Positions 24,785 through 34,310 of a DNA stretch of 64,000 nucleotides are shown here, piece after piece. Source of the DNA: Xenophilus aerolatus (GTDB lineage: Bacteria; Pseudomonadota; Gammaproteobacteria; Burkholderiales; Burkholderiaceae_C); NCBI GenBank assembly GCA_030418545.1, contig QAIB01000009.1, forward strand, positions 1-64,000. Direction: 5' to 3'. Both the position numbers and the translations under genes were made by a program. The notes under the pieces are model-generated. The model ran no database searches and was not told the DNA's origin. It saw only the letters and a program-made list of their open reading frames with translations. The first letter of the stretch is position 1; every line of letters starts with the position of its first letter.

Positions 24785-25117
24785 TCAGCTTGCGAACCTG
24801 TGGTGTGGCCGCGCCACCATTGCCTGGGGCAGGAGCCCCTTGAACAGCTCGTTGATCTGACGCATTTCGACGCGCGCCTGCGCTTCGCCGTGGACCTCGC
24901 TCAGGGCCGCAAGCATGTCCTGGCGCAGGTACCAGAGGCATTCCATCTCGTAGGCGTACCGGATCCGCTGGGCCACGCGGTGGAAGCTCTGGCCCTCATG
25001 CTTTTGCAGCAGCTCGAGCATCGCCTCGCGCACGTGCTGGATCTTGCGCTCGCTCGGGCGCCCCGGTGGGCGTGCCGAGAAAGACAGAAGACGAAGCAGA
25101 CTGCTGGGAGACACCAT
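24785..25117 (-). CDS. Hypothetical 110-aa protein
   Basis: 110 aa from ATG 25117 (MVSPSSLLRLLSFSARP); the longer frame from 25216 carries an odd Cys/Trp-rich lead-in. A basic segment RPPGRPSERKIQHVREAMLELLQ precedes predicted helices RVAQRIRYAYEMECLWYLRQDML. The character is that of a small helical regulatory or phasin-like protein. I do not recognise the family. It is divergent from the cyclase gene. Confidence 0.65.
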   Translation of the reverse strand: MVSPSSLLRLLSFSARPPGRPSERKIQHVREAMLELLQKHEGQSFHRVAQRIRYAYEMECLWYLRQDMLAALSEVHGEAQARVEMRQINELFKGLLPQAMVARPHHRFAS

Positions 25118-25382
25118 GGACGCTGAGCCGTGCGCAAATGAGCAAGTGACGCCACGGTACGCACGCGGGGTCGCCCAATCAAGCGGGAAACACTTATTCA
25201 TGTTTAAAAACAACAATATTTCTCACTTTGATGCAGTGAAGTCGGAAGAACTGGAACCAAAGTTCTATGGCAAAGTAATACTCCCAAGCGCTGGGATGGT
25301 GTGTCCGGCAAGATCGGTGTCGAAGTGCTAATTTCGATTTAGATCGTTCGCGCGGACGCCCGGGAGAGGCGAGGAGCCGCGA
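25118..25382. promoter_or_regulatory. Unusually A/T-rich divergent intergenic region
   Basis: 265 bp with no gene seen. Bases 25190-25290 are far more A/T-rich than the surroundings (for example TTCATGTTTAAAAACAACAA), which suggests divergent promoters, an H-NS-like bound segment or an old insertion. A GAGGAG ribosome binding site near 25370 serves the cyclase gene. Confidence 0.45.
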
Positions 25383-26372
25383 ATGGAGCGCATCGCCATA
25401 ATCAACGAGAACACACGGAACCACACCATGGCCACCACCGTCGTCTTTGCGGACCTGACCGGAAGTACGCGGGCATTCGAGGTCATGGGCAATGTCCGCG
25501 CCACCGAGACGGTCACGCGGCTCACCCAGTGGATCGGCAGCGTCTGCGAGGTCCACGAGGGCAGGGTGGTCAAGAAGCTCGGCGATGGCCTTCTGGCCAT
25601 CTTTGCCGACGGGGTGTCGGCGACGAGCGCCGTCCTCGAGCTGCAGCGCGGACACCAGAAACGGCTGCAGAACTGGCCGGCCGCCCTGCGCATGGAACTG
25701 CAGATCGGCGTGGCCAGCGGCGAGGTGGTCGAAGTCGACGGCGACAGCTACGGTGACGCGGTGAACGTTGCGTCGCGGCTGAGCGATCTGGCCGGCCCGG
25801 GCCAGGTGTGGGCCACCGAGTCGGTGGTCGTCCAGCTCGGGGATGCGGACGTCCGGCACCGGAACCTCGGCCCCATCCACATCCGCGGACGCAACGAAAT
25901 GCCGGTCGTCTACCGCATCGACTGGCAGGAGGAGGTCACCGAACTGCTGACGATGCCGTCCCCGCTGGTGCAGCCGGCCAAGGGCGCGGACTCCACCTTC
26001 GGGCAGATCGAGCTGAGCTGGCTGGACGTGCGATCGATGTTCTCGGTGGACCAGCTTCCAATCCACCTGGGCCGTGTCGACGAGGCGGAGTTCGTGGTCA
26101 ACGACCCGCGGGTCTCACGCCTTCATGCGCGCCTCGAGTCGCGCAACGGCAGCTGCGTGCTGATCGACATCAGCACCTATGGCACCTGGGTGCGCTTCCA
26201 TGGCCGCATCGGTGCGAGCAGCGAGATCGCTCTGCGCCGCGAGGAATGCGTTCTCCACGGCAGCGGCGAGATCGGCCTGGGCGCGCCGCTGAGCGATTTC
26301 AGCGCGCCGACCATCTCCTTCAACACGGTCGGCGGCAGTCTGCTGCTGGCAGCGCGGCGGCCGCAAAGCTGA
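25383..26372 (+). CDS. Class III adenylate/guanylate cyclase-like protein with C-terminal FHA domain
   Basis: 329 aa from ATG 25383 with GAGGAG about 9 bp upstream; ATG 25431 (MATTVVFADLTG) is an alternative. The cyclase domain (about 15-175) has the metal-binding Asp in VVFADLTGSTRAF, KKLGDGLLAIF, and YGDAVNVASRLSDL, whose Asn and Arg are transition-state residues. From about 215 comes an FHA domain: LPIHLGRVDEAEFVVND, VSRLHARLES and ISTYGTWVRF. FHA domains bind phosphothreonine, so the protein may link Ser/Thr phosphorylation to cyclic nucleotide signalling. The purine specificity is not evident. Confidence 0.9.
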   Translation: MERIAIINENTRNHTMATTVVFADLTGSTRAFEVMGNVRATETVTRLTQWIGSVCEVHEGRVVKKLGDGLLAIFADGVSATSAVLELQRGHQKRLQNWPAALRMELQIGVASGEVVEVDGDSYGDAVNVASRLSDLAGPGQVWATESVVVQLGDADVRHRNLGPIHIRGRNEMPVVYRIDWQEEVTELLTMPSPLVQPAKGADSTFGQIELSWLDVRSMFSVDQLPIHLGRVDEAEFVVNDPRVSRLHARLESRNGSCVLIDISTYGTWVRFHGRIGASSEIALRREECVLHGSGEIGLGAPLSDFSAPTISFNTVGGSLLLAARRPQS

Positions 26373-26511
26373 GAGAAGGGGGGAAGGCGGGGCTTCTCAC
26401 GGAGCGCCGCAAAAGCTGCCCTCGTTAATGTCTTTGTGATTTGACATAATACCTATTGTATTTCTAAGAGACGTCGGCAACGAGGCGGGCCATGGGCCCA
26501 GCCTCATGGGA
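26373..26511. other. Convergent intergenic region
   Basis: 139 bp between the cyclase and the ankyrin gene. It has a TTGACA hexamer at 26441-26446 and a short inverted repeat AATAC-CTATT-GTATT just after it, in an A/T-rich patch. No gene starts downstream on that strand, so a promoter role is doubtful. Confidence 0.35.
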
Positions 26512-27171
26512 TCACCACTTGCCGTCGCTGGCCGGCCGAGGCGCTTTCGCGGCCGCCGCCGTCAGCATCTGGATCGCATCCGGCCGATTGCCGCGCTTGG
26601 CAAAGTCGAGCGCAGTCATGCCTTGCTCGTTCTTCATCGCGATGTCGGCGCCTTCGTCCAGCAGCAGCTTCACGGCTTCGGGACTGCCGTACATCGCCGC
26701 CATCATCAGCGGCGTGGTGCCGTTGGGCGACTGCGCGTCGATGAAGGCGCTGGCCTCCAGCAACTGCTTCATGATCGTGATCTGCCCGGACGTGGCGGCG
26801 TAATGCAGCGGCGCCCAACCGGTCTTGTTCACCGCGGCATCGCGCGCCAGCAGCATCGTGACGAACTCCTGCTGCCCCTTGAGCGCGGCCATCATGAGCG
26901 GCGATTCGTCGCTGCCGTTGACGGCGCTGACGTCGGTCTTGGGCGATTCGATGAGCACCTTGGCCACCTTCGGCGAGGGTTCGCGCAGGGCCAGGATGAG
27001 GCCGGTCTGCTTCTTCTCGTTGACCGTGTTGGGGTCGAAGCCGCGCTCGATCAGCGAGCGCACGGTGCCAGGGTTGTCGCTGATGACGGCACGAAAGAAA
27101 TCGTCGTACGAACCCGCTGTCGTCGCACAAGAAATTGCAAACAGCGCAACGAGATAAGCCAGTTTTCTCAT
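26512..27171 (-). CDS. Exported ankyrin-repeat protein
   Basis: 219 aa. The start at 27171 gives a signal peptide (MRKLAYLVALFAISCATTAG). About five ankyrin repeats follow (GSDESPLMMAALKGQ, KTGWAPLHYAATSGQ, SPNGTTPLMMAAMYG, NEQGMTALDFAKRGN). It starts 8 bp after the tatD stop in the same direction, so it is probably co-transcribed with the holB-tatD group. The partner is unknown. Confidence 0.88.
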   Translation of the reverse strand: MRKLAYLVALFAISCATTAGSYDDFFRAVISDNPGTVRSLIERGFDPNTVNEKKQTGLILALREPSPKVAKVLIESPKTDVSAVNGSDESPLMMAALKGQQEFVTMLLARDAAVNKTGWAPLHYAATSGQITIMKQLLEASAFIDAQSPNGTTPLMMAAMYGSPEAVKLLLDEGADIAMKNEQGMTALDFAKRGNRPDAIQMLTAAAAKAPRPASDGKW

Positions 27172-27179
27172 GTAGTTTC

Positions 27180-27986
27180 TCAAGCAAGAACCTCCTTGAA
27201 GAGCGTTTCGAAATTGCGGCTCGTAGCCTCGGCGATGGCTTCCACCGGCAGCTGGCGCAGCGTCGCGATCTGCTGCGCGACGTAGGGCACGTACGCCGGG
27301 CTGTTGGTCTTTCCTCGGAACGGCACTGGGGCCAGGTAGGGGCTGTCGGTCTCGATCAGCATGCGGTCCAGGGGCACGAAGGCGGCGACTTCGCGCAGTT
27401 CCTCGGCCTTCTTGAAGGTCAGGATGCCCGAGAACGAGACGTAGAAACCCAGGTCCAGGGCTGCGCGCGCCACCTCGGCGGTCTCGGTGAAGCAGTGGAA
27501 CACGCCCCCTGCCGCCCTTCCCGTCCCGTCCTCGCCCTCCTCCCGCAGGATCGCCAGCGTGTCGGCCGATGCGTCCCGCGTATGGATGACCAGCGGCTTT
27601 CGCACTCGCTGGGCCGCCCGGATATGGACGCGGAAGCGCTCGCGCTGCCAGTCGAGATCGGCCACCGTGCGGCCGCCCTTGCGCTCGTCCATCTGGTAGT
27701 AGTCGAGTCCGGTCTCGCCGATGGCGACCACCTTGGGCCGCGCCGAAAGCCGCACCAGATCGTCCACGGAGGGCTCCTGGACGTTCTCGTTGTCCGGATG
27801 GACGCCTACGGAGGCCCAGAAGTTGTCGTAATCGGACGCAAGGCCCTGCACCGCCTCGAATTCCTCCAGCGTGGTGCAGATGCACAAGGCGCGGTCGACC
27901 CGGGCGGCCGCCATGGCGGCGCGGACATCCGGCATGCGCGACAGCAGTTCCGGATCGGTCAGATGGCAATGGGAGTCGGTGAACAT
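27180..27986 (-). CDS. tatD: TatD-family metal-dependent deoxyribonuclease
   Basis: 268 aa. Metal ligands are visible in MFTDSHCHLTDPE, IGETGLDYY (Glu), VIHTRDA (His), HCFTET (His) and ETDSPYLAP (Asp). TatD enzymes are 3'-5' exonucleases or AP endonucleases, some acting on D-aminoacyl substrates. The place next to pilZ-holB-tmk is classical for proteobacteria. Confidence 0.92.
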   Translation of the reverse strand: MFTDSHCHLTDPELLSRMPDVRAAMAAARVDRALCICTTLEEFEAVQGLASDYDNFWASVGVHPDNENVQEPSVDDLVRLSARPKVVAIGETGLDYYQMDERKGGRTVADLDWQRERFRVHIRAAQRVRKPLVIHTRDASADTLAILREEGEDGTGRAAGGVFHCFTETAEVARAALDLGFYVSFSGILTFKKAEELREVAAFVPLDRMLIETDSPYLAPVPFRGKTNSPAYVPYVAQQIATLRQLPVEAIAEATSRNFETLFKEVLA

Positions 27987-28062
27987 CGGAAAAAAGCAAA
28001 CGGCGGTGGAGCGCACCGCCGTGGAAGCAGGCCGCGCGACTGCGCAAGCCGGAACAAAACAA

Positions 28063-28428
28063 TCAGATCGTCTGCGTCGGCCGGTCGGACGCCATGGTGC
28101 CGCCCAGCGCCTCCTCGATGCGCGCCTTGAGCTGGCGCGACTTCTCGTCGGACGGGAAGCGGACCCCGACGCCTGGCGAGCGCGTGCCGGCGGCACGCTG
28201 CGGCGTGATCCAGGCGACTTTGCCGGCCACCGGGTAGCGTTGCGGGTCGTCCGGGAGGGTCAGCAGCACGTACACATCGTCGCCCAGCCGGTACTCGCGC
28301 GTGGTCGGGATGAACACGCCGCCCTCGGCAAAGAGCGGGATGTAGGCCGCATAGAGCGCGCCCTTTTCCTTGATCGCCAGCTGGATGACGCTGGGACGGG
28401 GCGTGGCGGGGGCGGCGGGTGTGTTCAT
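28063..28428 (-). CDS. PilZ-domain protein
   Basis: 121 aa, small PilZ-fold protein of the type beside holB. Sequence landmarks are VIQLAIKEKGALYAAYIPLFAEGGVFIPT, RLGDDVYVLLTLPDDP and YPVAGKVAWITP. The RxxxR c-di-GMP motif of the canonical PilZ domain is not evident, matching the Pseudomonas PilZ orthologue that does not bind c-di-GMP and instead acts in type IV pilus biogenesis. Its start overlaps the holB stop (ATGA). Confidence 0.88.
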   Translation of the reverse strand: MNTPAAPATPRPSVIQLAIKEKGALYAAYIPLFAEGGVFIPTTREYRLGDDVYVLLTLPDDPQRYPVAGKVAWITPQRAAGTRSPGVGVRFPSDEKSRQLKARIEEALGGTMASDRPTQTI

Positions 28429-29453
28429 GGGCGGCGTGCAGCGGCCGAGTTTAGGGTGCTTTGCGCCTCGCTCACAAGCGCCTCCAGCATGAGTCCGGCG
28501 TTGAACGGGTGCTCGGCCGTGCGCGCCGCCTTCATGAGGGACTGCGCCCAGCGCGCGAGCGGCATGGCCGGCGGAGCGGGCGGCAGGTCCTGCGCGTCGA
28601 AGAAGCGCGGCGCTGCGCCGCTGCGCACGGCCATCAGGTCGTGGCAGAGTTTCTGCAGCGCCTCGATGGCGGCCGGCGGCGCCTGGTCGGCCAGCGCACT
28701 CACGTCGCCGCGCTGCATGGCCTTGGGCAGCAGGCCCCAGGCCTTGGGCGATGGGCCGTTGCGGGCCAGGCGCAGGGCGGCGTCGGGGCGGCCGCCCGCC
28801 GCGCGCAGCAGCACCGCGGCCTCGGTCTCGGCGATGCCCTGCGCCACCAGCCATGCCTGGGCTTCGTCCAGGGGCGGCCACGGCAGCGCATGGCCGAGGC
28901 AGCGGCTGCGGATGGTGGGCAGCAGCTGCCAGGCGGCTTCGCTGGCGAGCACGAAGCGCACGTCGCCGGCGGGCTCCTCCAGCGTCTTGAGCAGGGCATT
29001 GGCCGAGATCGCGTTCATGCGTTCGGCCGGGTAGACCAGCACCACCTTGCCGCGGCCGCGGGCGCTGGTGCGCTGGGCAAAGCCCACGGCGTCGCGCATC
29101 GCCTCGACGCGGATCTCGCGGCTGGGTTTGCGCTTCTTGTCGTCGATCTCGGACTGGGCCTTCTCGTCCAGCGGCCAGCCCAGTTCGTGCATCGCCACCT
29201 CGGGCATCAGCACGCACAGATCGGCATGCGTGCGCACCCTGATCGCGTGGCAGCTGGCGCAGTGGCCGCAGGCGCCCTGCGGGCCCGGCTGCTCGCACAG
29301 CCAGGCGCTGGCCAGCGCAAGCGCCAGCTCGTACTGCCCCAGGCCCGACGGCCCCTGCAGCAGCCAGGCATGGCCGCGCTGGCGCAGCAGCGCATCGCGC
29401 GCCCGTGCAAGCCAGGGGGCCAAGGGCGGGGCCTGATCGCCGGGTCCGCTCAC
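28425..29453 (-). CDS. holB: DNA polymerase III subunit delta'
   Basis: 342 aa from GTG 29453, overlapping the tmk stop (GTGA). Clamp-loader AAA+ subunit: [22 protein letters not shown] replaces an active Walker A as usual for delta', zinc-binding cysteines are in [11 protein letters not shown], and [26 protein letters not shown] is the family block, followed by LPTIRSRCL. The frame continues upstream only as a shadow of tmk. Confidence 0.93.
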   Translation of the reverse strand: MSGPGDQAPPLAPWLARARDALLRQRGHAWLLQGPSGLGQYELALALASAWLCEQPGPQGACGHCASCHAIRVRTHADLCVLMPEVAMHELGWPLDEKAQSEIDDKKRKPSREIRVEAMRDAVGFAQRTSARGRGKVVLVYPAERMNAISANALLKTLEEPAGDVRFVLASEAAWQLLPTIRSRCLGHALPWPPLDEAQAWLVAQGIAETEAAVLLRAAGGRPDAALRLARNGPSPKAWGLLPKAMQRGDVSALADQAPPAAIEALQKLCHDLMAVRSGAAPRFFDAQDLPPAPPAMPLARWAQSLMKAARTAEHPFNAGLMLEALVSEAQSTLNSAAARRP

Positions 29454-30094
29454 AGCAGGCCCCTGCGACGCACAGCCGCCTCGACCTGTGCCCACACGGT
29501 TTCGCGCGTGGCGTCGGCGTCGATGCGCTCGAAGCGGCCGGCGTCGGTGCCGGCCCGGCGCGCATAGCCCTCGGCCACCCGGCGGAAGAAGTCGACCGGC
29601 TGCGCCTCGAAGCGATCGGGCAGCCGCGCACCGGCGAGGCGCTCGGCGGCCGTCTCCGGCGCCAGGTCGAACCACAGCGTGAGCGCGGGCTGCAGCAGGT
29701 CGGACGCCCCGCCCTGCCCGCCCTGGACCCAGCGCTCGAGCGTGCCGAGCACGCCCGGATCGAAGCCGCGCCCGCCGCCCTGGTAGGCGAAGGTGGCGTC
29801 GGTGAAGCGGTCGCACAGCACCACGGCGCCGCGTTCCAGCGCCGGCGCGATCACGTTCACGACGTGGTCGCGCCGCGCCGCGAAGACGAGCAGCGACTCG
29901 GTCAGCGGATCCATCGCCTCGCCCAGCACAAGGCCGCGCAGGGTTTCGGCCAGCGGCGTGCCGCCCGGCTCGCGCGTGCGCACCACCTCGCGGCCGGCGG
30001 CGCGGAATAGCGCTTCCAGCGCGTCGACGTGGCTGGACTTGCCGGCACCGTCGATGCCCTCGAGCGTGATGAACAGACCCTGGCGCTGCGTCAT
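29450..30094 (-). CDS. tmk: Thymidylate kinase
   Basis: 214 aa. P-loop [19 protein letters not shown], the dTMP-binding [11 protein letters not shown] and the lid region [16 protein letters not shown] are all present. It phosphorylates dTMP to dTDP. It lies 10 bp after mltG and overlaps holB. Confidence 0.96.
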   Translation of the reverse strand: MTQRQGLFITLEGIDGAGKSSHVDALEALFRAAGREVVRTREPGGTPLAETLRGLVLGEAMDPLTESLLVFAARRDHVVNVIAPALERGAVVLCDRFTDATFAYQGGGRGFDPGVLGTLERWVQGGQGGASDLLQPALTLWFDLAPETAAERLAGARLPDRFEAQPVDFFRRVAEGYARRAGTDAGRFERIDADATRETVWAQVEAAVRRRGLL

Positions 30095-30104
30095 GGCGTG
30101 CGGC

Positions 30105-31100
30105 TCACTGGCCCCGCTGGTACTTGTTGACGGCGCGGTTGTGCGCGTCGAGCGATTCGCTGAACTGGCTGGTGCCGTCGCCACGCGCCACGAAATACAG
30201 CGAACGGCTGCGCGCCGGCTGCACGGCGGCCAGCAGCGCCGCCTTGCCCGGCATGGCGATCGGGGTGGGCGGCAGGCCGGGGCGCGTGTAGGTGTTCCAG
30301 GGCGTGTCGGCCTGGAGGTCGCGCTTGCGCAGGTTGCCGTCGAAGGCCGCGCCCAGGCCGTAGATCACCGTCGGATCGGTCTGCAGCGGCATGCCGATGC
30401 GCAGCCGGTTGACGAACACGGCCGCCACCTCGGCCCGGTCGTTGGCCTTGCCGGTCTCCTTCTCGACGATGCTGGCCAGGATGAGCGCCTCGTCGGCCGA
30501 CTTGAGCGGAAGGTCGCTGGCGCGTGCGGCCCAGGCGGCCTCGAGCTTCTTGTCCATCGCCCGCATGGCCCGCTGCAGCAGCGCGACGTCGCTGGAGTTC
30601 TTCGAATAGGTGTACGTGTCCGGAAAGAAGCGCCCTTCCGGATGCACGCCGGGCCGGCCGATGCGCTCCATGAACTGCTCGTCGCTGAGGCCGGCGGTGT
30701 CGGGCTTGAGCATGTCGGCCTTGGCCAGCGCGGCGCGCACCTGGCGGATGTTCCATCCCTCGACCAGCACCACGCTGCGGGTGGCCTCCTCGCCGCGCAC
30801 CAGCACGGCCAGCAGCGTGCGCGGCGTCAGGCCCCGGTCGAGCTCGTAGCTGCCGGCGCGGATCTGCCGGTCCTGGCCCGAGAAGCGGAACCACCAGTAC
30901 AGCAGCTGCGGGTTCACGGCCGTGCCGGTGTCCGCCACGGCCTGCGCCACGCCGCGTGGCGTGGTACCGGGCTCGACCGAGAGGTCGACGCTTGGCGCCG
31001 GCAGCTTCAGCGGCTGGTGCAGCCACCACAAGGCAGCGGCGCCGGCGCCGAGCACGCACAGCGCGGCGAGCAGGAAGATCGTGAGGAAGAAGCGGCGCAC
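30105..31100 (-). CDS. mltG: Endolytic murein transglycosylase MltG
   Basis: 331 aa from GTG 31100 ([18 protein letters not shown]), giving the N-terminal membrane anchor. ATG 31220 would overlap the divergent ygfZ gene and adds a Pro-rich lead with no domain. YceG-domain landmarks are [19 protein letters not shown], the catalytic Glu in [31 protein letters not shown] and [13 protein letters not shown]. It cuts nascent glycan strands and sets chain length. Confidence 0.92.
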   Translation of the reverse strand: MRRFFLTIFLLAALCVLGAGAAALWWLHQPLKLPAPSVDLSVEPGTTPRGVAQAVADTGTAVNPQLLYWWFRFSGQDRQIRAGSYELDRGLTPRTLLAVLVRGEEATRSVVLVEGWNIRQVRAALAKADMLKPDTAGLSDEQFMERIGRPGVHPEGRFFPDTYTYSKNSSDVALLQRAMRAMDKKLEAAWAARASDLPLKSADEALILASIVEKETGKANDRAEVAAVFVNRLRIGMPLQTDPTVIYGLGAAFDGNLRKRDLQADTPWNTYTRPGLPPTPIAMPGKAALLAAVQPARSRSLYFVARGDGTSQFSESLDAHNRAVNKYQRGQ

Positions 31101-31201
31101 GGCGGCAGGAGTGTCGGGCGGGCAAAAAAGCGGGGTCTCCGGCAGCGGGACGGGAAGCCCTGCGGGGCCTGGGGACCGGAGCGGCCCATGATAATTCAGC
31201 G

Positions 31202-32140
31202 ATGACTGCGCCCCTTCCAAGTCCCCTGTTGCAGGGCGTGACGCCCGCCCTCGACACGCTCGGCGTGATCCGCGCCGAAGGCCCCGATGCCGCGGCCTTC
31301 CTGCATGGCCAGCTGACCCAGGATTTCGTGCTGATGGGCGCCCACGAGGCCCGCCTCGCGGCGCTGTGCACGCCCAAGGGCCGAATGATCGCCAGCTTCA
31401 TCGGACTGCGGGCCGCGCCCGAGGTGATCCTGCTCGTCTGCAGCCGCGACCTGCTGGCCGCCACGCTCAAGCGCCTGTCGATGTACGTGCTGCGTGCCAA
31501 GGTCAAGCTCGGCGATGCCAGCGCCGAGATCGCCGTGCGCGGCCTGGCCGGTGCGGCCCTGTCGGCCAACGACGTCGATGCCGGCGCCCCGCCCTGGCGC
31601 TGCACCACTGTGGGCGAGGCGCACGCCGTCACGCTCTACCCGGCCGATGGCGTGCCGCGCGCGCTGTGGACCGGCCCGGCTGCGGCACCGGCACCCGAAG
31701 GCGAGCTGCTCGATGCCGCGACCTGGGCCTGGAGCGAGGTGCGCAGCGGGGTCGTCACCCTCGGCACGCCGGTGGTCGACGCCTTCGTGCCGCAGATGCT
31801 GAACTACGAATCGGTCGACGGCGTGAACTTCAAGAAGGGCTGCTACCCCGGCCAGGAGGTGGTGGCGCGCAGCCAATTCCGCGGCACGCTCAAGCGCCGC
31901 GCGTACCTGGTGAAGGCCGGTGCGCCGCTGACCGCCGGCCAGGAAGTGTTCGCGGCCGGCGATGCCGAGCAGCCCGTGGGCACCGTCGCACAGGCGGCGC
32001 CTGCACCGGGCGGCGGCTGGGCGGCGATGGTGTCGATGCAGATCGCTGCGCTCGAAGCCGGCAGCCTGCATGCCGGCACGGCCGATGGCCCGGCGCTGAC
32101 GGTGGAACCCCTGCCCTACCCGCTGCGCGACGACATCTGA
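31202..32140 (+). CDS. ygfZ: YgfZ folate-dependent Fe-S cluster protein
   Basis: 312 aa. The diagnostic motif NFKKGCYPGQEVVAR (KGCYxGQE) is present with the invariant Cys. The N-terminal aminomethyltransferase-like fold has VIRAEGPDAAAFLHGQLTQDF. YgfZ supports Fe-S enzymes such as MiaB. Divergent from mltG with about 100 bp between the starts. Confidence 0.95.
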   Translation: MTAPLPSPLLQGVTPALDTLGVIRAEGPDAAAFLHGQLTQDFVLMGAHEARLAALCTPKGRMIASFIGLRAAPEVILLVCSRDLLAATLKRLSMYVLRAKVKLGDASAEIAVRGLAGAALSANDVDAGAPPWRCTTVGEAHAVTLYPADGVPRALWTGPAAAPAPEGELLDAATWAWSEVRSGVVTLGTPVVDAFVPQMLNYESVDGVNFKKGCYPGQEVVARSQFRGTLKRRAYLVKAGAPLTAGQEVFAAGDAEQPVGTVAQAAPAPGGGWAAMVSMQIAALEAGSLHAGTADGPALTVEPLPYPLRDDI

Positions 32141-32197
32141 GCCAAAAAAGGCTGCAGCGCCCGCCCCGCCTGCGCAACCCGCTATCGATTTCATAGC
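32141..32197. repeat. Two-hairpin intergenic repeat, copy 5
   Basis: GCC-AAAAAA-GGC, then GCGCCCGCCCCGCCTGCGC and GCTATCGATTTCATAGC (32181-32197). It starts right after the ygfZ stop and may end its transcript. Confidence 0.75.
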
Positions 32198-32284
32198 AAG
32201 CGAAATTTCTGCTCGCCCCTGACCCCGTTCCGGCAGCTGCCCCGTAGAACGCGCATCGACCACTCGATGCAAGAGGACAGGACC

Positions 32285-33178
32285 ATGAATCGCAGATCCC
32301 TCGCCGCCGCCGCGGCGGCCGCATGCCTCGGCCTGGCGGCCCTGGCCACCACCACCGCCGGTGCGCGCACCGTGCCGCCCCCCGACGGCCGGCTCGGCGC
32401 CCTGATGCAGGTCAGCATTGTCGACCGCAGCACCGGCCGCGAGTTGCCCGTGTACCGCCACCGCGGCGAGTACTGGGTGGCCGGCACGCCGGGCGCGCGC
32501 TACGCCATCCGCGTGCGCAACACGCAGGGCGAGCGCCTGATGGCCGTGATGTCGGTCGACGGCGTGAACGTGGTGAGCGGCGAAACCGCCGCGCTGGAGC
32601 AGAACGGCTACGTGATCGATGCCGGCGAGCGCGCCGACATCACCGGCTGGCGCAAGAGCGACGCGCAGGTCGCGGCCTTCGAGTTCACCGCGCAGGCGAA
32701 TGCCTACGCGAGCCGCACCGGCCGGCCGGACGACGTGGGCGTGATCGGCGTCGCGGTGTTCCGTGAGCGTGTGGCGCCGGTGCCGCAGTGGGCGCCGCCG
32801 GTGGCGCGCCGGTCCGAGTCCGCCAACGGTGCCGGCACCGAGCGCGAGCGACGTGCCGAGGCCGCCCCGCCGGCGGCCGAGTCGTCGGCGCCCATGGGAT
32901 CGGCCGACGCGGCCGCCAAGTCGATGGCGCCCGCCGCGCCCGCGCCCAGCCTGGGCACCGGCCATGGCCGGCGCGAGACCTCCCACGTGGGCCACACGCG
33001 CTTCGAGCGCGCCAGCCGGTCGCCGCAGGAGCTGATCCGCATCCGCTACGACAGCCGCGAGAACCTGGTGGCGGCCGGCGTCATTCCTTCGCCGCCGCCC
33101 CGCTGGCCGTCGGGTACGCCCTCGCCATTCCCGGGCTCCAGCCTGGGCTACGTGCCGGATCCACCGGCCCATGACTGA
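32285..33178 (+). CDS. Exported protein of unknown function
   Basis: 297 aa with a clear signal peptide (MNRRSLAAAAAAACLGLAALATTTAGA). An N-terminal domain of about 150 residues (YRHRGEYWVAGTPGARYAIRV, MSVDGVNVVSGETAAL, ADITGWRKSDAQVAAFEFT, GVIGVAVFRER) recurs in uncharacterised proteobacterial proteins. A disordered Ala/Pro/Ser segment and a C-terminal tail (SRSPQELIRIRYDSRENLVAAG) follow. The conserved block resembles a beta-rich ligand or adhesion module. I cannot name a function. It stands alone after ygfZ. Confidence 0.78.
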   Translation: MNRRSLAAAAAAACLGLAALATTTAGARTVPPPDGRLGALMQVSIVDRSTGRELPVYRHRGEYWVAGTPGARYAIRVRNTQGERLMAVMSVDGVNVVSGETAALEQNGYVIDAGERADITGWRKSDAQVAAFEFTAQANAYASRTGRPDDVGVIGVAVFRERVAPVPQWAPPVARRSESANGAGTERERRAEAAPPAAESSAPMGSADAAAKSMAPAAPAPSLGTGHGRRETSHVGHTRFERASRSPQELIRIRYDSRENLVAAGVIPSPPPRWPSGTPSPFPGSSLGYVPDPPAHD

Positions 33179-33254
33179 GCAGCCGATTGCAGGCCAGGTC
33201 GGCCCTGCAGCGCCCGTCCGGCGGCCGCGGGCCGTGATCGAAAAAGGAGCGCCC

Positions 33255-34115
33255 TCAGCGCAGCGCGCGCTCCATCTCGATGTGCGGGATGCCCGCTTCA
33301 TCGAAGGGCTCGCCCACCGGCGCATAACCCAGCCGGGCGTAGAAGCGCTCGGCGCTGCGCTGGGCATGCAAGCCCACCGCGCGGTCGCCGCGCGCGCGGG
33401 CCACGTTCTCCAGCGCACGCAGCACCGCCTCGCCATGGCCTTCGCCACGCAGCACGCGGTGCACGGCCATGCGGCCGATGCGGGCCACGCCGCCCTCGCC
33501 CGGCAGCAGGCGACCAGTGGCGACGACCTGGCCGAGCCGGTTGCGGGCGACGGCGTGGGTGACGACGGCATCGTGCTCGTCCCACTCCAGTTCCTTGGGG
33601 ATCTGCTGCTCCTCGATGAAGACTTTCCGGCGCAGCGCGCTGGCGCCCTCGCCCAGCGCGTCCCAGCTGCCGGTCACGACTTCGGTCATGGTCTCGCCGG
33701 CCTCGTAACCCAGCAGGATGTCGCGCAGCGCCTGCGGCACCGGGCGCGAGGTCTGTGTCGCCGGGTCGGCGAACACGTAGACCAGTTCGCAGCCGACCAG
33801 GAACTCGTTCTGGCGGAACAGCCCGCCCGTGAAGGCCATCGACGAGTTGCCGATGCGCGTGCACTTCATGCCCACGTCGAGCAGGTCGTCGATTCGCGCC
33901 GAGGCCTGGAAATCGATCGTCGCCTTGCGCACGTAGAGATCGCCTTCGAGCGCGTGCATGGCCTCTTCGTAGGGCAGCGCCAGCGCACGCCAGTAGTCGG
34001 CGATCGCGGTGTCGAAGTACATGAGGTAGTGGGCGTTGAAGACGATCTTCTGCATGTCCACCTCGGCCCAGCGCACGCGCAGGCGATGGAAGAAGCGGAA
34101 GTCGGAACGTTGCAT
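33255..34115 (-). CDS. Fusion of hotdog-fold acyl-CoA thioesterase and GNAT acetyltransferase
   Basis: 286 aa. Residues of about 1-135 are a FcbC/YbgC-type thioesterase: RVRWAEVDMQKIVFNAHYLMYFD, with the Asp of the family active site, and SMAFTGGLFR. Residues of about 140-286 are a GNAT domain: EEQQIPKELEWDEHD, HAVARNRLGQVVATGRLL, GRMAVHRVLRGEGHGEAVL (acetyl-CoA loop) and SAERFYARLGYAPVG. Both halves look complete, with no frameshift between them. The fusion couples acyl-CoA hydrolysis with acyl or acetyl transfer on one chain; the substrate is unknown. Confidence 0.9.
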   Translation of the reverse strand: MQRSDFRFFHRLRVRWAEVDMQKIVFNAHYLMYFDTAIADYWRALALPYEEAMHALEGDLYVRKATIDFQASARIDDLLDVGMKCTRIGNSSMAFTGGLFRQNEFLVGCELVYVFADPATQTSRPVPQALRDILLGYEAGETMTEVVTGSWDALGEGASALRRKVFIEEQQIPKELEWDEHDAVVTHAVARNRLGQVVATGRLLPGEGGVARIGRMAVHRVLRGEGHGEAVLRALENVARARGDRAVGLHAQRSAERFYARLGYAPVGEPFDEAGIPHIEMERALR

Positions 34116-34310
34116 GGCGGGCCTTTCTGGCGTCTTGTCTCGGGTTGGAAGGAAAGCCGGGCGAGGATAGCCCGCGTGCAGCACGGGGGTTGGCGCGTGT
34201 GCGTCAGCCCGCGCCGCGCGCGGGTATTGCTGCCACTTATGCCGGATCGGCCTGAAACGCGCGCCGGATGGACGCAGGATGCTATGCAAATGAGAGCGAG
34301 CGGCCGCCGC

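Noticed and set aside
26441..26470. Promoter with TTGACA at 26441
   Set aside because: No good -10 at proper spacing and no gene downstream on that strand.
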